Of a stretch of 64,000 nucleotides of DNA, positions 28,893 to 38,052 are shown one piece after another. A program made the translations under genes and the position numbers. Every line of letters starts with the position of its first letter. Within the stretch, counting starts at the first letter, position 1. Source of the stretch: Pythium myriotylum (lineage: Eukaryota > Oomycota > Peronosporomycetes > Pythiales > Pythiaceae); assembly GCA_023091665.1 (NCBI GenBank), contig JALJCQ010000003.1, forward strand, positions 558,001-622,000. The letters are read 5' to 3'. The notes below the pieces were generated by a model that saw nothing but the letters and a program-made list of their open reading frames with translations, searched no databases and had not been told where the DNA came from.

Positions 28893-29930
28893 ATGGCGAA
28901 GAATGACGAGCTGGAGGTCACGGATCTCGACGGCAGCGAGGACAGACCCCTCGACGGTGACGACGATGCGGCGGTCGAGGACCTTCGCTTCCTCGAGAAC
29001 CAGAAGGAGCTGGTGGCGCTCCAGCGGCTGGACGACCGATGCACGCAGCTCCAGCAGCAGGGCAAGTACACAGAGGCTCTCGAGTGCATGGAGAAAGGAC
29101 TCGTTCTGCGGCAGCACTTTTTCGGTGCAGACAGTGAGGAGGTCTGGAGCTCGTGTAAGACCGTCGGCGAGATGTGCAATCTACTCGCGATGACCTACTT
29201 GCAGCAAGAAGAGTTCCCAGTTGTGCTCGAGCTACTCAAGAAGGCAGAGATCCTGACAGAAAAATTCCCCACAGGACGCGCTGTCACGCTCAACAACTTT
29301 GCTTGCTACTATCGAAGACAGGGTAACCTCCACAAGGCGCTGACGTACCTGACTGAGGCACTCAAGATCGAAGCAAAGCTTGACAACATCCCCAACAAGG
29401 CTGACACACACCTCAACATGTGTGCAGTGCTCTCTCAACTTGGGAAGCATCAAAGCGCTCTGCAGCACGCCCAATCAGCGCTGATTTTTCTTCACGAGGA
29501 ACTGCAACTCGGTGCAACAACGAATCAGCGCACACACGGCGAACAGATTGAGCCATTGAAACTCGACCGCGTTGCTGTTCTCGGGATCGCGTACCATAAC
29601 GTCGGTGTCGAACAGGAGTTCCTCAAGTGCTGGGATCTCAGTCTTCAGTCGTACAAGAAAGGTGTAGAGATCACGTCCAGGTATCTCGGAGAAAGTCATG
29701 GAATTGTGATCACACTTCAGAACTCGTTGCTAACAGCCAAGCGCAGTATGGCTGGGCGAGGTAGAAGTGATGGAGCGACTGGCGATGGAGTAACACCAGT
29801 TGGCAAGAAAAGCGCGTCTCGAATGGCTCAGCTCAAGTCCTCTATACGGTCTTCCTTCGGAACCAAGAAAACGAGTCCCACAAGGTTGCCAAAGATAAAA
29901 AGTCAAACGCGAGTGGCCACAGAGGGATGA
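28893..29930 (+). CDS. tetratricopeptide-repeat protein
   Basis: 345 residues from the ATG at 28893 (GCACCATGGCG, strong context); an in-frame ATG at 28815 would add 26 residues. After an acidic N-terminus (7-30) come four to five TPR-like helix pairs: ~47-80 (QGKYTEALECMEKGL), ~90-125 (LLAMTYLQQEEFPVVLELLKKAE), ~131-165 (ALNNFACYYRRQGN-type with LHKALTYLTEALKIE), ~171-205 (GKHQSALQHAQSAL) and ~232-270 (YHNVGVEQEFLKCWDLSLQ). The C-terminal ~70 residues are basic and Ser/Thr-rich. TPR arrays are protein-interaction scaffolds; no partner can be named. The long intronless TPR-plus-basic-tail form resembles ciliary or kinesin-associated TPR proteins, but that is a guess. Confidence 0.8.
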   Translation: MAKNDELEVTDLDGSEDRPLDGDDDAAVEDLRFLENQKELVALQRLDDRCTQLQQQGKYTEALECMEKGLVLRQHFFGADSEEVWSSCKTVGEMCNLLAMTYLQQEEFPVVLELLKKAEILTEKFPTGRAVTLNNFACYYRRQGNLHKALTYLTEALKIEAKLDNIPNKADTHLNMCAVLSQLGKHQSALQHAQSALIFLHEELQLGATTNQRTHGEQIEPLKLDRVAVLGIAYHNVGVEQEFLKCWDLSLQSYKKGVEITSRYLGESHGIVITLQNSLLTAKRSMAGRGRSDGATGDGVTPVGKKSASRMAQLKSSIRSSFGTKKTSPTRLPKIKSQTRVATEG

Positions 29931-30713
29931 CAACAACTGTACTGAGCAAATACTATGGTCGTGCTTGACAACTGCCTTCAGTCGCAGTCGGATTGGATGT
30001 GTTAGCTTGATCTTTTTGAACTCGACGCGAGAGGTTGTTGGTCTTCATACATATCTCGCTTTTTTGGCCCATTTGAGCGGAGACCTTCAAACAACCGTCG
30101 GTGTAGATTGAAGGATGCAACAACCGTCCGTGTTTAGATGCATCGTGGCTTAGAGAAGCAGTTTTGTGGCGACGACCCACTTCATCGTACCCATTTGTTG
30201 CTCTATGACGTGGATCTAAACGTTATTTTCTTTGCGAACATGAGCATCGTCATCGGACGGTCGAGGCACGATTGTCTTGTGCAACCCACTATTTGAATAA
30301 ATTTGAAAATTCAGAACCCCGTTGAAGTGCACTTCACGCGAGTAGTTGCCACTTATAGCCAGTCGGCGTGGCCGCCGTGACAGCAATAGCACGGAGTACC
30401 GGGATATTCTTGCAACCGACGACGCTCTTCTCGCAGGAATCAATTCCCGAAGAGCTCCAGACGAGGTTAGAGATCGTGGCTCAGCTGTTAGCTCAAGCTC
30501 CCGCGTAAACGAAGCATCGTGGTCATTTCCAGTCGAGAGAACTTGCCGCTGACTGTGCGGTCGATTAGCTATATTACTTGTGAACTCAGCTTAACTGGCT
30601 AAGCGTCGGTTGCTAGTGATACAGTGGCCAGGAGCGAACGAACCTTCTACTCTGTCCACGAAATGCGTTGTTGTGTTGGCGGGGATTGGGAGGGGGAGGA
30701 GGGGAGGGGGGTA
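29931..30713. other. intergenic region between TPR gene and phytochelatin synthase 1
   Basis: Both flanking genes end here (convergent), so it should hold two 3' UTRs. There is a G/A-rich tract at about 30676-30711 just beyond the phytochelatin synthase stop. No open frame or RNA gene is supported. Confidence 0.5.
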
Positions 30714-32123
30714 TCACGGGGTGGCCAAGGCCGTGATGTGGCGAGCCGACTCAAGTGCAGTCGGGCTCGAGCAGCAGACCTGCGGCGCCGGCTTGACCGG
30801 CATCGACGGATCGGCACTGAGAACCATGTTCTTGACAAGCGTCGGGCCAGTGGCGTGAGCACTTTCCTTCAAAACAACGAGACCACGCGGAAGACCACTC
30901 GACTCGTCGATGCGCTGCATGGCGGCGTACACGGTCGAGAGCTTGACCCAGTGGGGTGGATACTTGAAGCGAGCGACATCAAGCAAGAGCACTGCACGAT
31001 AAAGAAAACCAAGTCAGCACTCCGAACAACAACAAATCAAGAACAAGTCTGAAGCCAACGTACCCATATCACGCTCAGCGTGGTAGCCTCCGATGGGCGA
31101 GAAGTGGCCGTCGCCGGTTTGGCCAAGTACCTTGCGGCTGTAGTTGAGCACGACAATCTCGTTGTTGGTCGAGCAGCTCTTCTTGACGATCTCGCGGAAT
31201 TGCTCCAAACTGAGGTCCGCGTCGGCAGGGTAGTCGTCGGTCTGCACACCGTTGCAGCGCGCGAGGCAGATAAACTCCGACATGCTGATACCTTTCTCCT
31301 TGGCGACGCTCAGCGACGTGCAGCAATCGAAGAGCTCTTCGCTAAACCAACGCCACGCGCCCTTCCAGAGTCGTCCCGGATCGATCTGCATAGCGTTCAG
31401 GCACATCGCGAGCGTCGAGAGACCGCAATACGCCGGTTCGGCCTGCGTGATAAACTGCTCGGCAAGCGGGAAGTAGATCTGCATGTAGTTGGTCGGCGAG
31501 TTGAGTGCCTCGACAAAGAGCTTGCGACCGTCGTTGCTCGAGAACGCGATGCAGTCCTGCGGCAAGTGGCGGCGGTGGAACGACGTCTGCATCTGCACGG
31601 GCGAGCTGTTGGTGACCACGACCCTGGCCGAGTTGACGACCTGCACGTCTCGCTTGGCGGCCTCGGCGGCTTCCTCCTCGCGCTTCTTGGCGCGCTGGAG
31701 CTCGATCTGGCGCGCGTGCTCCTCCATGTGCTTGCGCTTGGCCTCGGCCTGCGCGAGCGCGAGCGCCTCGCGGGCCTCTTTCTCGCGCTTGGTCTTGCAG
31801 CCGCACTCCATGTCGAGTGGCAGCGAGCACTCCTTCGCCTCGGCAGCCTTGGCCTTCTGGATGGCGTCCGAGGTCTCCATGGCTTCTTTCCACGCGGTCA
31901 TGATCTCGTGCTGCTGGTCGCGCTGCGAGCGGTAGATTGTCACCTGGAGCGGCGGCAGCGGCGAGCTCGCGAAGCTGGGCCACTGGCAGCAGAGCAGGTC
32001 GCTATTTTCGGGCCTCGCGACGGCGCAGGCGGTCGAGCAGGTGCTGGCGCACGTCTTCTGCGTCTGGTCGGCGCGGCAGCGCTTGAGCACGCGCGTGCAG
32101 AGCGCGCGGCGGGTCGAGAGCAT
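30714..32123 (-). CDS. phytochelatin synthase 1 with N-terminal coiled-coil extension
   Basis: Two exons, 32123-31064 and 30991-30714, giving 445 residues. Phytochelatin synthase (papain-like gamma-glutamylcysteine dipeptidyltranspeptidase) makes (gamma-Glu-Cys)n-Gly peptides from glutathione for heavy-metal chelation. The catalytic triad is complete and correctly spaced: Cys233 in QAEPAYCGL, His340 in [13 protein letters not shown] and Asp358 in [14 protein letters not shown] (107 and 18 residues apart, as in plant enzymes). Unusual is a ~185-residue N-terminal extension: a Cys-rich part ([16 protein letters not shown]; residues 6-109) then a charged coiled coil (~110-160). The usual Cys-rich C-terminal regulatory domain is short. 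The ATG at 32123 was chosen because a core promoter lies 19-36 bp upstream; an intron hidden in the extension cannot be excluded. Convergent with the TPR gene. Confidence 0.88.
30992..31063 (-). other. intron of phytochelatin synthase 1 (72 bp)
   Basis: Minus strand starts GTACGTTGG and ends CTTTATCGTGCAG, with a CTGAC branch-site match. Removal joins GGYHAERDM to VLLLDVARF, the continuous family sequence around the catalytic Asp. Phase 1. The position equals the second intron of the paralogue at 40413-40468. Confidence 0.88.
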
Positions 32124-32141
32124 GGGCGCGAGCGAGGGAGA

Positions 32142-32159
32142 GCACGTTCGGGAATGAGC
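32142..32159 (-). promoter_or_regulatory. core promoter of phytochelatin synthase 1
   Basis: Minus strand GCTCATTCCCGAACGTGC contains the full GCTCATTYYN initiator half of the oomycete core promoter, 19-36 bp before the ATG at 32123. CCAAT boxes stand upstream at about 32243, 32274, 32340, 32371 (reverse) and 32391. Confidence 0.6.
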
Positions 32160-32939
32160 GAGCGAGACTCCGGTCGGCCGCTTGCACAAGCACGACCAGA
32201 GAGTCCGTGTACTGAGATAGGAGAAAAGGCAGTCCAGGATTTGGCCAATCGGGAGAAAGACTCTGGATGTTGCGGCCAATCGACGAAGATTGGAACGGCC
32301 GCGGATAGTTTTCCCCTATTCGTTGTACATGTCCCGTGGCCCAATGAGCGCGTGGTTGGAAGGAACGCTTCTTTGATTGGTGGCGATGTAGCCAATGAGA
32401 AGCCCGGAAGGCCCGAAGGCACGCGTCCGGAGTGTGCCGGCCTGTCGCGCGTGCTGCTCATGCCGACAGAGGCGCCGGCGGCGAGAACGCGACGGCGTGA
32501 AGCCATGTCGTGCTCTTCCCACGGCGCGCGGCGGCGACGGAGGGCGCGTGCCGAGCGCGCGGCCCATTGGAGCTCTTCGGTGGGCACGCGGCTTCGAATT
32601 TACAACGACAGGGCCACCAGTCAACACGCGCAGCCACTTCAACTTGGCGGAGGGGTGTGGTGTGGTCCACGTGTGTTCCGGATGCTGGTCAGTCAGAAAT
32701 CCGAAATTTTTCCAACGTTGGAACACAAATCCAGTGAACTCGCGCCCGTGCCTGGCTCACCATCATCCAGTAAACAGGAGGCGCTACTACAATCACTACT
32801 AGTGCAAGAGTGCGTGCACTATTGGTAATACTGAGAATACCGTCCTCCTCGGCTGGTCTCCTCATGAGATTATGCTGATTACGAGCGACTTGCACTTGGA
32901 GAGTGAACGTCTCGCTCGCCTCGTTCTCGCTCGCGTCGA
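32160..32939. other. promoter region between phytochelatin synthase 1 and Grx2-like copy 4
   Basis: A 0.78-kb divergent interval. It carries a cluster of five CCAAT/ATTGG boxes between 32243 and 32400 and a 16-bp palindrome GTTCCAACGTTGGAAC-like stretch near 32707-32721. A GC-rich open frame in this area is a shadow with no family features. Confidence 0.45.
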
Positions 32940-32940
32940 T

Positions 32941-32957
32941 CTCACTTGCCAACTCGC
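32941..32957 (+). promoter_or_regulatory. Inr-like core promoter of Grx2-like copy 4
   Basis: CTCACTTGCCAACTCGC, 13-29 bp before the ATG at 32970, matches TCAYTYYNCAA. It is almost the same element as that of the array copy at 9165-9182. Confidence 0.5.
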
Positions 32958-32969
32958 CGCGCTCCGACC

Positions 32970-33641
32970 ATGGCCTCCGCTCTCCCCAAGCTCTTCGTCT
33001 ACGACTACTGCCCGTTCTGCGTGCGCACCCGCGCCGTCTTCGGGCTCAAGCGAGTCGACCACGAGCTCGTCTTCCTCGCGCACCACGACGTCGCCACGCC
33101 CGTGGGTCTCGTGGGCGCCAAGCAGACGCCGATCCTCCAGCCTGTCGGCGCCAAGGCCTTCGCCGAGAGCGGCGACATCATCAAGTACGTTGACGAGAAC
33201 TGGGGCGGTAAGCCGATCTTGAAGCCGGCGTCCGGTCGTGAAGACCTCGCGGCGTGGCAGAGCAAGACTATCAAAGACTTCCTCAAGCTCATCTTCCCGC
33301 GTACCGGGGACGCGCCGCTGCCCGAGTTTGCGCGCAAGGAGTCGCGCGAATACTTCCGCCAAGGTAAGGAGAAGATCGTGGGTCCGTTTGATGAGCTGCT
33401 CGCCAGGACGCCTGAGCTGCTCGCGACTGCGAACGAGCATCTTGTTGAGCTCGACGGTCTCGTCTTCTCAGACCGTCTCGTGAACGAGAGTGGGCTCAGC
33501 TTTGACGACCTCGTAGTCTTCTCGACCCTGCGCGGCCTCACAATCGTCAAAGGGATCGAGTGGCCCACGAAGCTGCGCGCGTTCGTCGAGTACTATTCAG
33601 ATGCCGCGGATGTCCCACTCCACGACGCTCTCGCGAAGTAG
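32970..33641 (+). CDS. glutaredoxin-2/GST-like protein, CPFC active site (copy 4)
   Basis: 223 residues from the ATG at 32970. The dithiol motif Cys14-Pro-Phe-Cys17 follows KLFVYDY. The cis-Pro loop reads KQTPILQP, then the SGDIIKYVDEN glutathione-binding stretch and the helical domain with LRGLTIVKGIEWP, ending LHDALAK. It is a dispersed relative of the array at 6232-9137, some 24 kb away and on the opposite strand. Its 3' end (from 33344) is inside the left arm of a large inverted duplication; the partner arm carries only its C-terminal ~99 codons. It converges with the cupin gene (233-bp gap). Confidence 0.9.
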   Translation: MASALPKLFVYDYCPFCVRTRAVFGLKRVDHELVFLAHHDVATPVGLVGAKQTPILQPVGAKAFAESGDIIKYVDENWGGKPILKPASGREDLAAWQSKTIKDFLKLIFPRTGDAPLPEFARKESREYFRQGKEKIVGPFDELLARTPELLATANEHLVELDGLVFSDRLVNESGLSFDDLVVFSTLRGLTIVKGIEWPTKLRAFVEYYSDAADVPLHDALAK

Positions 33642-33874
33642 TCGGTGCTACGGAGAGACTGAGTTGGACCTTCCACAGTTTGCGACAGGTCCAACTACCC
33701 CAAAGCCTTCGAGGATCCACGGTCCACAGATCCTCATACACACCAGAGCAAACTACATTCACACTCGTCAGACATGCAAGACGGGAGTGGTTTTCAGAAT
33801 TTCCATTTCAATACGAGGATACTACGCAGCCAAAATGGCCACTAGTCGAACGCGTCGAACGACGCTATGTTTGT

Positions 33875-35002
33875 TTACTGGTAGCCCGAGTACGCCGGGT
33901 ACGTCGTGTAGTTCCACGCGATACTGTTCGCCAACAGCTCCGAGTCGTAGCCATCACCACCAGCACTCACGTACAAGAACTTGGTGAACGGCACGGACGC
34001 GTAGTAGGAGAAGGGCGTGCCGGCCGGGATGAAGGCGACATCGCCATCGATCAAACGCGCCGACTGGCCGTTCACTTTCACGACCAGCTCGCCCTCCTGT
34101 AGCTGCATAGCAAAGTGCTGCTTGGCGTTGACGGATGCGGCCGTCTGGTTGGACTGCAAGGGCGAGAGCGTGATGGTTCCCATGGTAAAGTTGTTGGCGG
34201 TCTGCGCGCCCGTGGCGAGCGGTGCGATGACGTGGTAGAAGCCAGACTTGGTGTTGAGGTACTTGGGTCCGTAGTTCTTAGCGATGAAGTTGGGCGTGAA
34301 GGCGTCCTTGGCGAGTTCGTTGGTGCCGTTGTGCCAGTTGCCGGCACCGGCCGCGCCGTCGACGAGGTCACGTCGAGGCGTGAATTCGAGGTGCGAGTAG
34401 ACATCGAAGGCTTCAAGCGAGGAGATGGTGGTGGCCGAGGATCCGGCGCCAGCAGCGCTTGTAGTCGCCACGGGGTTGAACGGCGTGCCAGTGGAGGTCT
34501 CGAACGCGCCGTCTCCGATCGCGAAGAACAGCTTCTCGAAGCCGCCAGGCTGGATGACGCCCGTCAGCTGCGTGTCCGGGTCCAGCAACTGGTACGTGTG
34601 GATGGTGTTGTGTGGGACGGCGCCGTAGTCGCCCTGCGTGAGTACGCGTGACTGCTCGACGGTGCCGTCGGCGTCGGTCTTGCCCCAGAGCTGGACGCGT
34701 CCCTTGGAGCAGTAGAAGTTCTCGTAGTGGGTCTTGTGGACGTGCGGGAGCACGCCGAGATCGGTCGAGTCGGGCGCGTTGGTCTGGAGCAGCGTGAATG
34801 CTCCAGCTGAGGAGTTGCCGGTGACGGAGAATCGGTAGATCTGCTGTCCGACCTTGACGTTGGCGCCGTATCCCTTGGGCAGCACGTATGGGCGAAGGGA
34901 CTGGGGCGTGTCGTAGACGACAAGGGAGTCGGTGGCGACTTGTGGGTGGGCTTGGGCGGTGGCGATAGCGAGCGCTAGAGAGGCGAACGTGAAGATCTTC
35001 AT
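33875..35002 (-). CDS. secreted quercetin 2,3-dioxygenase-like bicupin (copy 1)
   Basis: 375 residues, ATG at 35002. Residues 1-18 are a signal peptide (cut after AQA), so the enzyme is secreted. Two cupin domains follow, the layout and length of fungal quercetinases, which open the flavonol C-ring with O2 and release carbon monoxide. The N-terminal cupin has metal ligands matching that family: His87, His89 and Glu94 in PHVHKTHYENFY, and His135 in VPHNTIHTYQLL. The C-terminal cupin (ITLSPLQSNQ... DGDVAFIPAGTPFSYY) lacks a clear metal site, also usual. Several NxT/S sites are present. A likely role is breaking down plant flavonols, either as detoxification or nutrition; the exact substrate is inference. 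The protein is identical to copy 2. Confidence 0.87.
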   Translation of the reverse strand: MKIFTFASLALAIATAQAHPQVATDSLVVYDTPQSLRPYVLPKGYGANVKVGQQIYRFSVTGNSSAGAFTLLQTNAPDSTDLGVLPHVHKTHYENFYCSKGRVQLWGKTDADGTVEQSRVLTQGDYGAVPHNTIHTYQLLDPDTQLTGVIQPGGFEKLFFAIGDGAFETSTGTPFNPVATTSAAGAGSSATTISSLEAFDVYSHLEFTPRRDLVDGAAGAGNWHNGTNELAKDAFTPNFIAKNYGPKYLNTKSGFYHVIAPLATGAQTANNFTMGTITLSPLQSNQTAASVNAKQHFAMQLQEGELVVKVNGQSARLIDGDVAFIPAGTPFSYYASVPFTKFLYVSAGGDGYDSELLANSIAWNYTTYPAYSGYQ

Positions 35003-35044
35003 GGTTCGGTGTAGTGGTGTGTGGTTGGTGTTTGTGGTAGTTGG

Positions 35045-35059
35045 TGAATTGGAGAGTGG
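35045..35059 (-). promoter_or_regulatory. Inr/FPR core promoter of cupin copy 1
   Basis: Minus strand CCACTCTCCAATTCA, 43-57 bp before the ATG, matches YCAYTYYNCAATTY. It is the mirror of the element at 35982-35996 because it is inside the inverted duplication. Confidence 0.6.
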
Positions 35060-35141
35060 GGATATTCTCGTTGGGGATCGGTGTGAGTGTGAGGGATGTT
35101 GTGAGGGTTGTGGGGTCCTGTAAGTAAGAGTCCTCGGATCT

Positions 35142-35899
35142 CCAGTGGCACTTCTGCGTGTGCGACAAGAACGACCTCACTGTATGCTCGAAGCCAAGTG
35201 GAAGGTACTCAATGAATACACCTGGTGAATTGAATCAACCGGAGTCCCGAGTTGGGTAACGTGAGTTCCTGCCTACGAATGAGTTGAGAAAACTTGTTGG
35301 TATGAAGTGTTTGGGACGGTTTATCCGTGCGGATTGTTTCCCTTAACGGCCGATTACCACTTTTTCAGTGTTCTCTTTGATTAGTATGGTGGACGCAGTC
35401 TCTTTACCTTCATCGTGGCTGATCGCGTGCGTCTCCAACTGCTGTGCTGAATACTGGCGATCGTGGTCTTCCCGTTCCTGTCATCGTCGTAATTATCGTC
35501 TCCAATCGCTTCAGTTAGTGGGTGCAAGTGTGGAACAGACGCCTTGGACGCATAAGCATTTTGCTGCGACGTAGACGCTGACGCGCCTACTCGAAGACCG
35601 CAACCAATCAACGCCGTCGATTGCCGAGTTGCAGACTGAGCCAGTTGCCGTGTTGTCTGATGAGCACGCTCGCCGAGGAAGGTCTGCTCCAAAAGAAGCT
35701 ACGGATATCAAATGCAAACCCACGATCCGCATTAGTCTTTCCTGTCGCACGCACGGGCGCCACCCCACGACCACGGCAAGTCCAACGATCAGCTCATTCA
35801 CAGACAACGCGAAAGGCACAGGCATCGCAGACTCGAACACACGTCCACGCGAGACGGATTACGGAAAGCGAACAAGTTTCTCGAGTCACACAACACGAC
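35142..35899. other. 758-bp spacer of the inverted duplication
   Basis: Unique sequence between the two arms and between two divergently transcribed cupin genes. No supported gene, no terminal repeats and no transposase. Short open frames run out of it into the cupin gene in a wrong frame. It may contain regulatory sequence shared by both copies. Confidence 0.6.
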
Positions 35900-35981
35900 A
35901 GATCCGAGGACTCTTACTTACAGGACCCCACAACCCTCACAACATCCCTCACACTCACACCGATCCCCAACGAGAATATCC

Positions 35982-35996
35982 CCACTCTCCAATTCA
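35982..35996 (+). promoter_or_regulatory. Inr/FPR core promoter of cupin copy 2
   Basis: CCACTCTCCAATTCA, 43-57 bp upstream of the ATG at 36039. Because the duplication carried it along, copy 2 is expected to be transcribed. Confidence 0.6.
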
Positions 35997-36038
35997 CCAA
36001 CTACCACAAACACCAACCACACACCACTACACCGAACC

Positions 36039-37166
36039 ATGAAGATCTTCACGTTCGCCTCTCTAGCGCTCGCTATCGCCACCGCCCAAGCCCACCCACA
36101 AGTCGCCACCGACTCCCTTGTCGTCTACGACACGCCCCAGTCCCTTCGCCCATACGTGCTGCCCAAGGGATACGGCGCCAACGTCAAGGTCGGACAGCAG
36201 ATCTACCGATTCTCCGTCACCGGCAACTCCTCAGCTGGAGCATTCACGCTGCTCCAGACCAACGCGCCCGACTCGACCGATCTCGGCGTGCTCCCGCACG
36301 TCCACAAGACCCACTACGAGAACTTCTACTGCTCCAAGGGACGCGTCCAGCTCTGGGGCAAGACCGACGCCGACGGCACCGTCGAGCAGTCACGCGTACT
36401 CACGCAGGGCGACTACGGCGCCGTCCCACACAACACCATCCACACGTACCAGTTGCTGGACCCGGACACGCAGCTGACGGGCGTCATCCAGCCTGGCGGC
36501 TTCGAGAAGCTGTTCTTCGCGATCGGAGACGGCGCGTTCGAGACCTCCACTGGCACGCCGTTCAACCCCGTGGCGACTACAAGCGCTGCTGGCGCCGGAT
36601 CCTCGGCCACCACCATCTCCTCGCTTGAAGCCTTCGATGTCTACTCGCACCTCGAATTCACGCCTCGACGTGACCTCGTCGACGGCGCGGCCGGTGCCGG
36701 CAACTGGCACAACGGCACCAACGAACTCGCCAAGGACGCCTTCACGCCCAACTTCATCGCTAAGAACTACGGACCCAAGTACCTCAACACCAAGTCTGGC
36801 TTCTACCACGTCATCGCACCGCTCGCCACGGGCGCGCAGACCGCCAACAACTTTACCATGGGAACCATCACGCTCTCGCCCTTGCAGTCCAACCAGACGG
36901 CCGCATCCGTCAACGCCAAGCAGCACTTTGCTATGCAGCTACAGGAGGGCGAGCTGGTCGTGAAAGTGAACGGCCAGTCGGCGCGTTTGATCGATGGCGA
37001 TGTCGCCTTCATCCCGGCCGGCACGCCCTTCTCCTACTACGCGTCCGTGCCGTTCACCAAGTTCTTGTACGTGAGTGCTGGTGGTGATGGCTACGACTCG
37101 GAGCTGTTGGCGAACAGTATCGCGTGGAACTACACGACGTACCCGGCGTACTCGGGCTACCAGTAA
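36039..37166 (+). CDS. secreted quercetin 2,3-dioxygenase-like bicupin (copy 2)
   Basis: 375 residues, ATG at 36039, translated sequence identical to copy 1 at 33875-35002. It is the mirror copy created by the inverted duplication. It keeps the signal peptide, the His87/His89/Glu94/His135 metal site and its own core promoter. The two copies are transcribed away from each other across ~1.04 kb, of which 758 bp are unique. The perfect identity implies a very recent event or continuing conversion between arms. The effect should be a doubled dose of the same secreted enzyme. Confidence 0.87.
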   Translation: MKIFTFASLALAIATAQAHPQVATDSLVVYDTPQSLRPYVLPKGYGANVKVGQQIYRFSVTGNSSAGAFTLLQTNAPDSTDLGVLPHVHKTHYENFYCSKGRVQLWGKTDADGTVEQSRVLTQGDYGAVPHNTIHTYQLLDPDTQLTGVIQPGGFEKLFFAIGDGAFETSTGTPFNPVATTSAAGAGSSATTISSLEAFDVYSHLEFTPRRDLVDGAAGAGNWHNGTNELAKDAFTPNFIAKNYGPKYLNTKSGFYHVIAPLATGAQTANNFTMGTITLSPLQSNQTAASVNAKQHFAMQLQEGELVVKVNGQSARLIDGDVAFIPAGTPFSYYASVPFTKFLYVSAGGDGYDSELLANSIAWNYTTYPAYSGYQ

Positions 37167-37399
37167 ACAAACATAGCGTCGTTCGACGCGTTCGACTAGT
37201 GGCCATTTTGGCTGCGTAGTATCCTCGTATTGAAATGGAAATTCTGAAAACCACTCCCGTCTTGCATGTCTGACGAGTGTGAATGTAGTTTGCTCTGGTG
37301 TGTATGAGGATCTGTGGACCGTGGATCCTCGAAGGCTTTGGGGTAGTTGGACCTGTCGCAAACTGTGGAAGGTCCAACTCAGTCTCTCCGTAGCACCGA

Positions 37400-37858
37400 C
37401 TACTTCGCGAGAGCGTCGTGGAGTGGGACATCCGCGGCATCTGAATAGTACTCGACGAACGCGCGCAGCTTCGTGGGCCACTCGATCCCTTTGACGATTG
37501 TGAGGCCGCGCAGGGTCGAGAAGACTACGAGGTCGTCAAAGCTGAGCCCACTCTCGTTCACGAGACGGTCTGAGAAGACGAGACCGTCGAGCTCAACAAG
37601 ATGCTCGTTCGCAGTCGCGAGCAGCTCAGGTGTCCTGGCGAGCAGCTCATCAAACGGACCCACGATCTTTTCCTTACCTTGGCGGAAGTATTCGCGCAAT
37701 CTCGCTTCACGAGACGGAGAAATGTAAGTGTTGGAGAATTGGGTCGCTTTCTTGTCGTTGGTTTGTAGTGTTGATGTGGTTTGGCTTGCCTCACAGAGGC
37801 GCGTGATGGAAATGGCTTTCGCTCGCATCATATCGAGTTCTGTGTGTGTGACGTTCAT
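37400..37858 (-). pseudogene. truncated Grx2-like fragment fused to an unrelated N-terminus
   Basis: The last ~99 codons of Grx2-like copy 4 (from REYFRQGKEK to LHDALAK) were carried into the right arm without the thioredoxin domain. By chance or otherwise the frame remains open across the duplication edge at 37697/37698 and upstream to an ATG at 37858. That gives a 152-residue chimeric frame with ~53 foreign residues (MNVTHTELDMMRAKA...). It lacks the CPFC motif and the glutathione-binding fold, so it cannot be a glutaredoxin. It is best treated as a gene fragment; a new chimeric protein is possible if transcribed. Confidence 0.75.
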
Positions 37859-38052
37859 GTCATCATTTGAAATTCGTGAAAGGCACACAAATCATGACCA
37901 CCCGAGTCATACGAGTATTTTGCAGCAGACACCGCTTCATACTTCCGGTCTAATCTGACGAGTCCGTAGACGAAAACCGAAGGATTAGAAGTGTTTGAAT
38001 TGAAAGTCCTACGAACGATGAATTTCAAAAATGGTTGCGAGGACGACTTGAC

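Larger units (their letters stand above)
33344..35141. repeat. left arm of 1.8-kb inverted duplication
   Basis: Positions x here pair with 71041 - x in the right arm (35900-37697). The arm holds the last ~99 codons of Grx2-like copy 4, the intergenic spacer, the complete cupin gene and ~140 bp of its upstream region. I found only two differences, both synonymous in the Grx2-like part (33371 and 33410). Both edges are sharp. Confidence 0.93.
35900..37697. repeat. right arm of 1.8-kb inverted duplication
   Basis: Reverse complement of 33344-35141. Identity begins at 35900 (mismatch at 35899) and ends at 37697 (mismatch at 37698), inside the Grx2-like coding sequence. Confidence 0.93.

Noticed and set aside
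31080..32828. 582-codon plus-strand frame opposite phytochelatin synthase 1
   Set aside because: Mirror of a GC-rich, Ala/Glu/Lys-rich coding strand. It has no recognisable motif, while the minus strand has an intact catalytic triad, a spliced frame and a core promoter.
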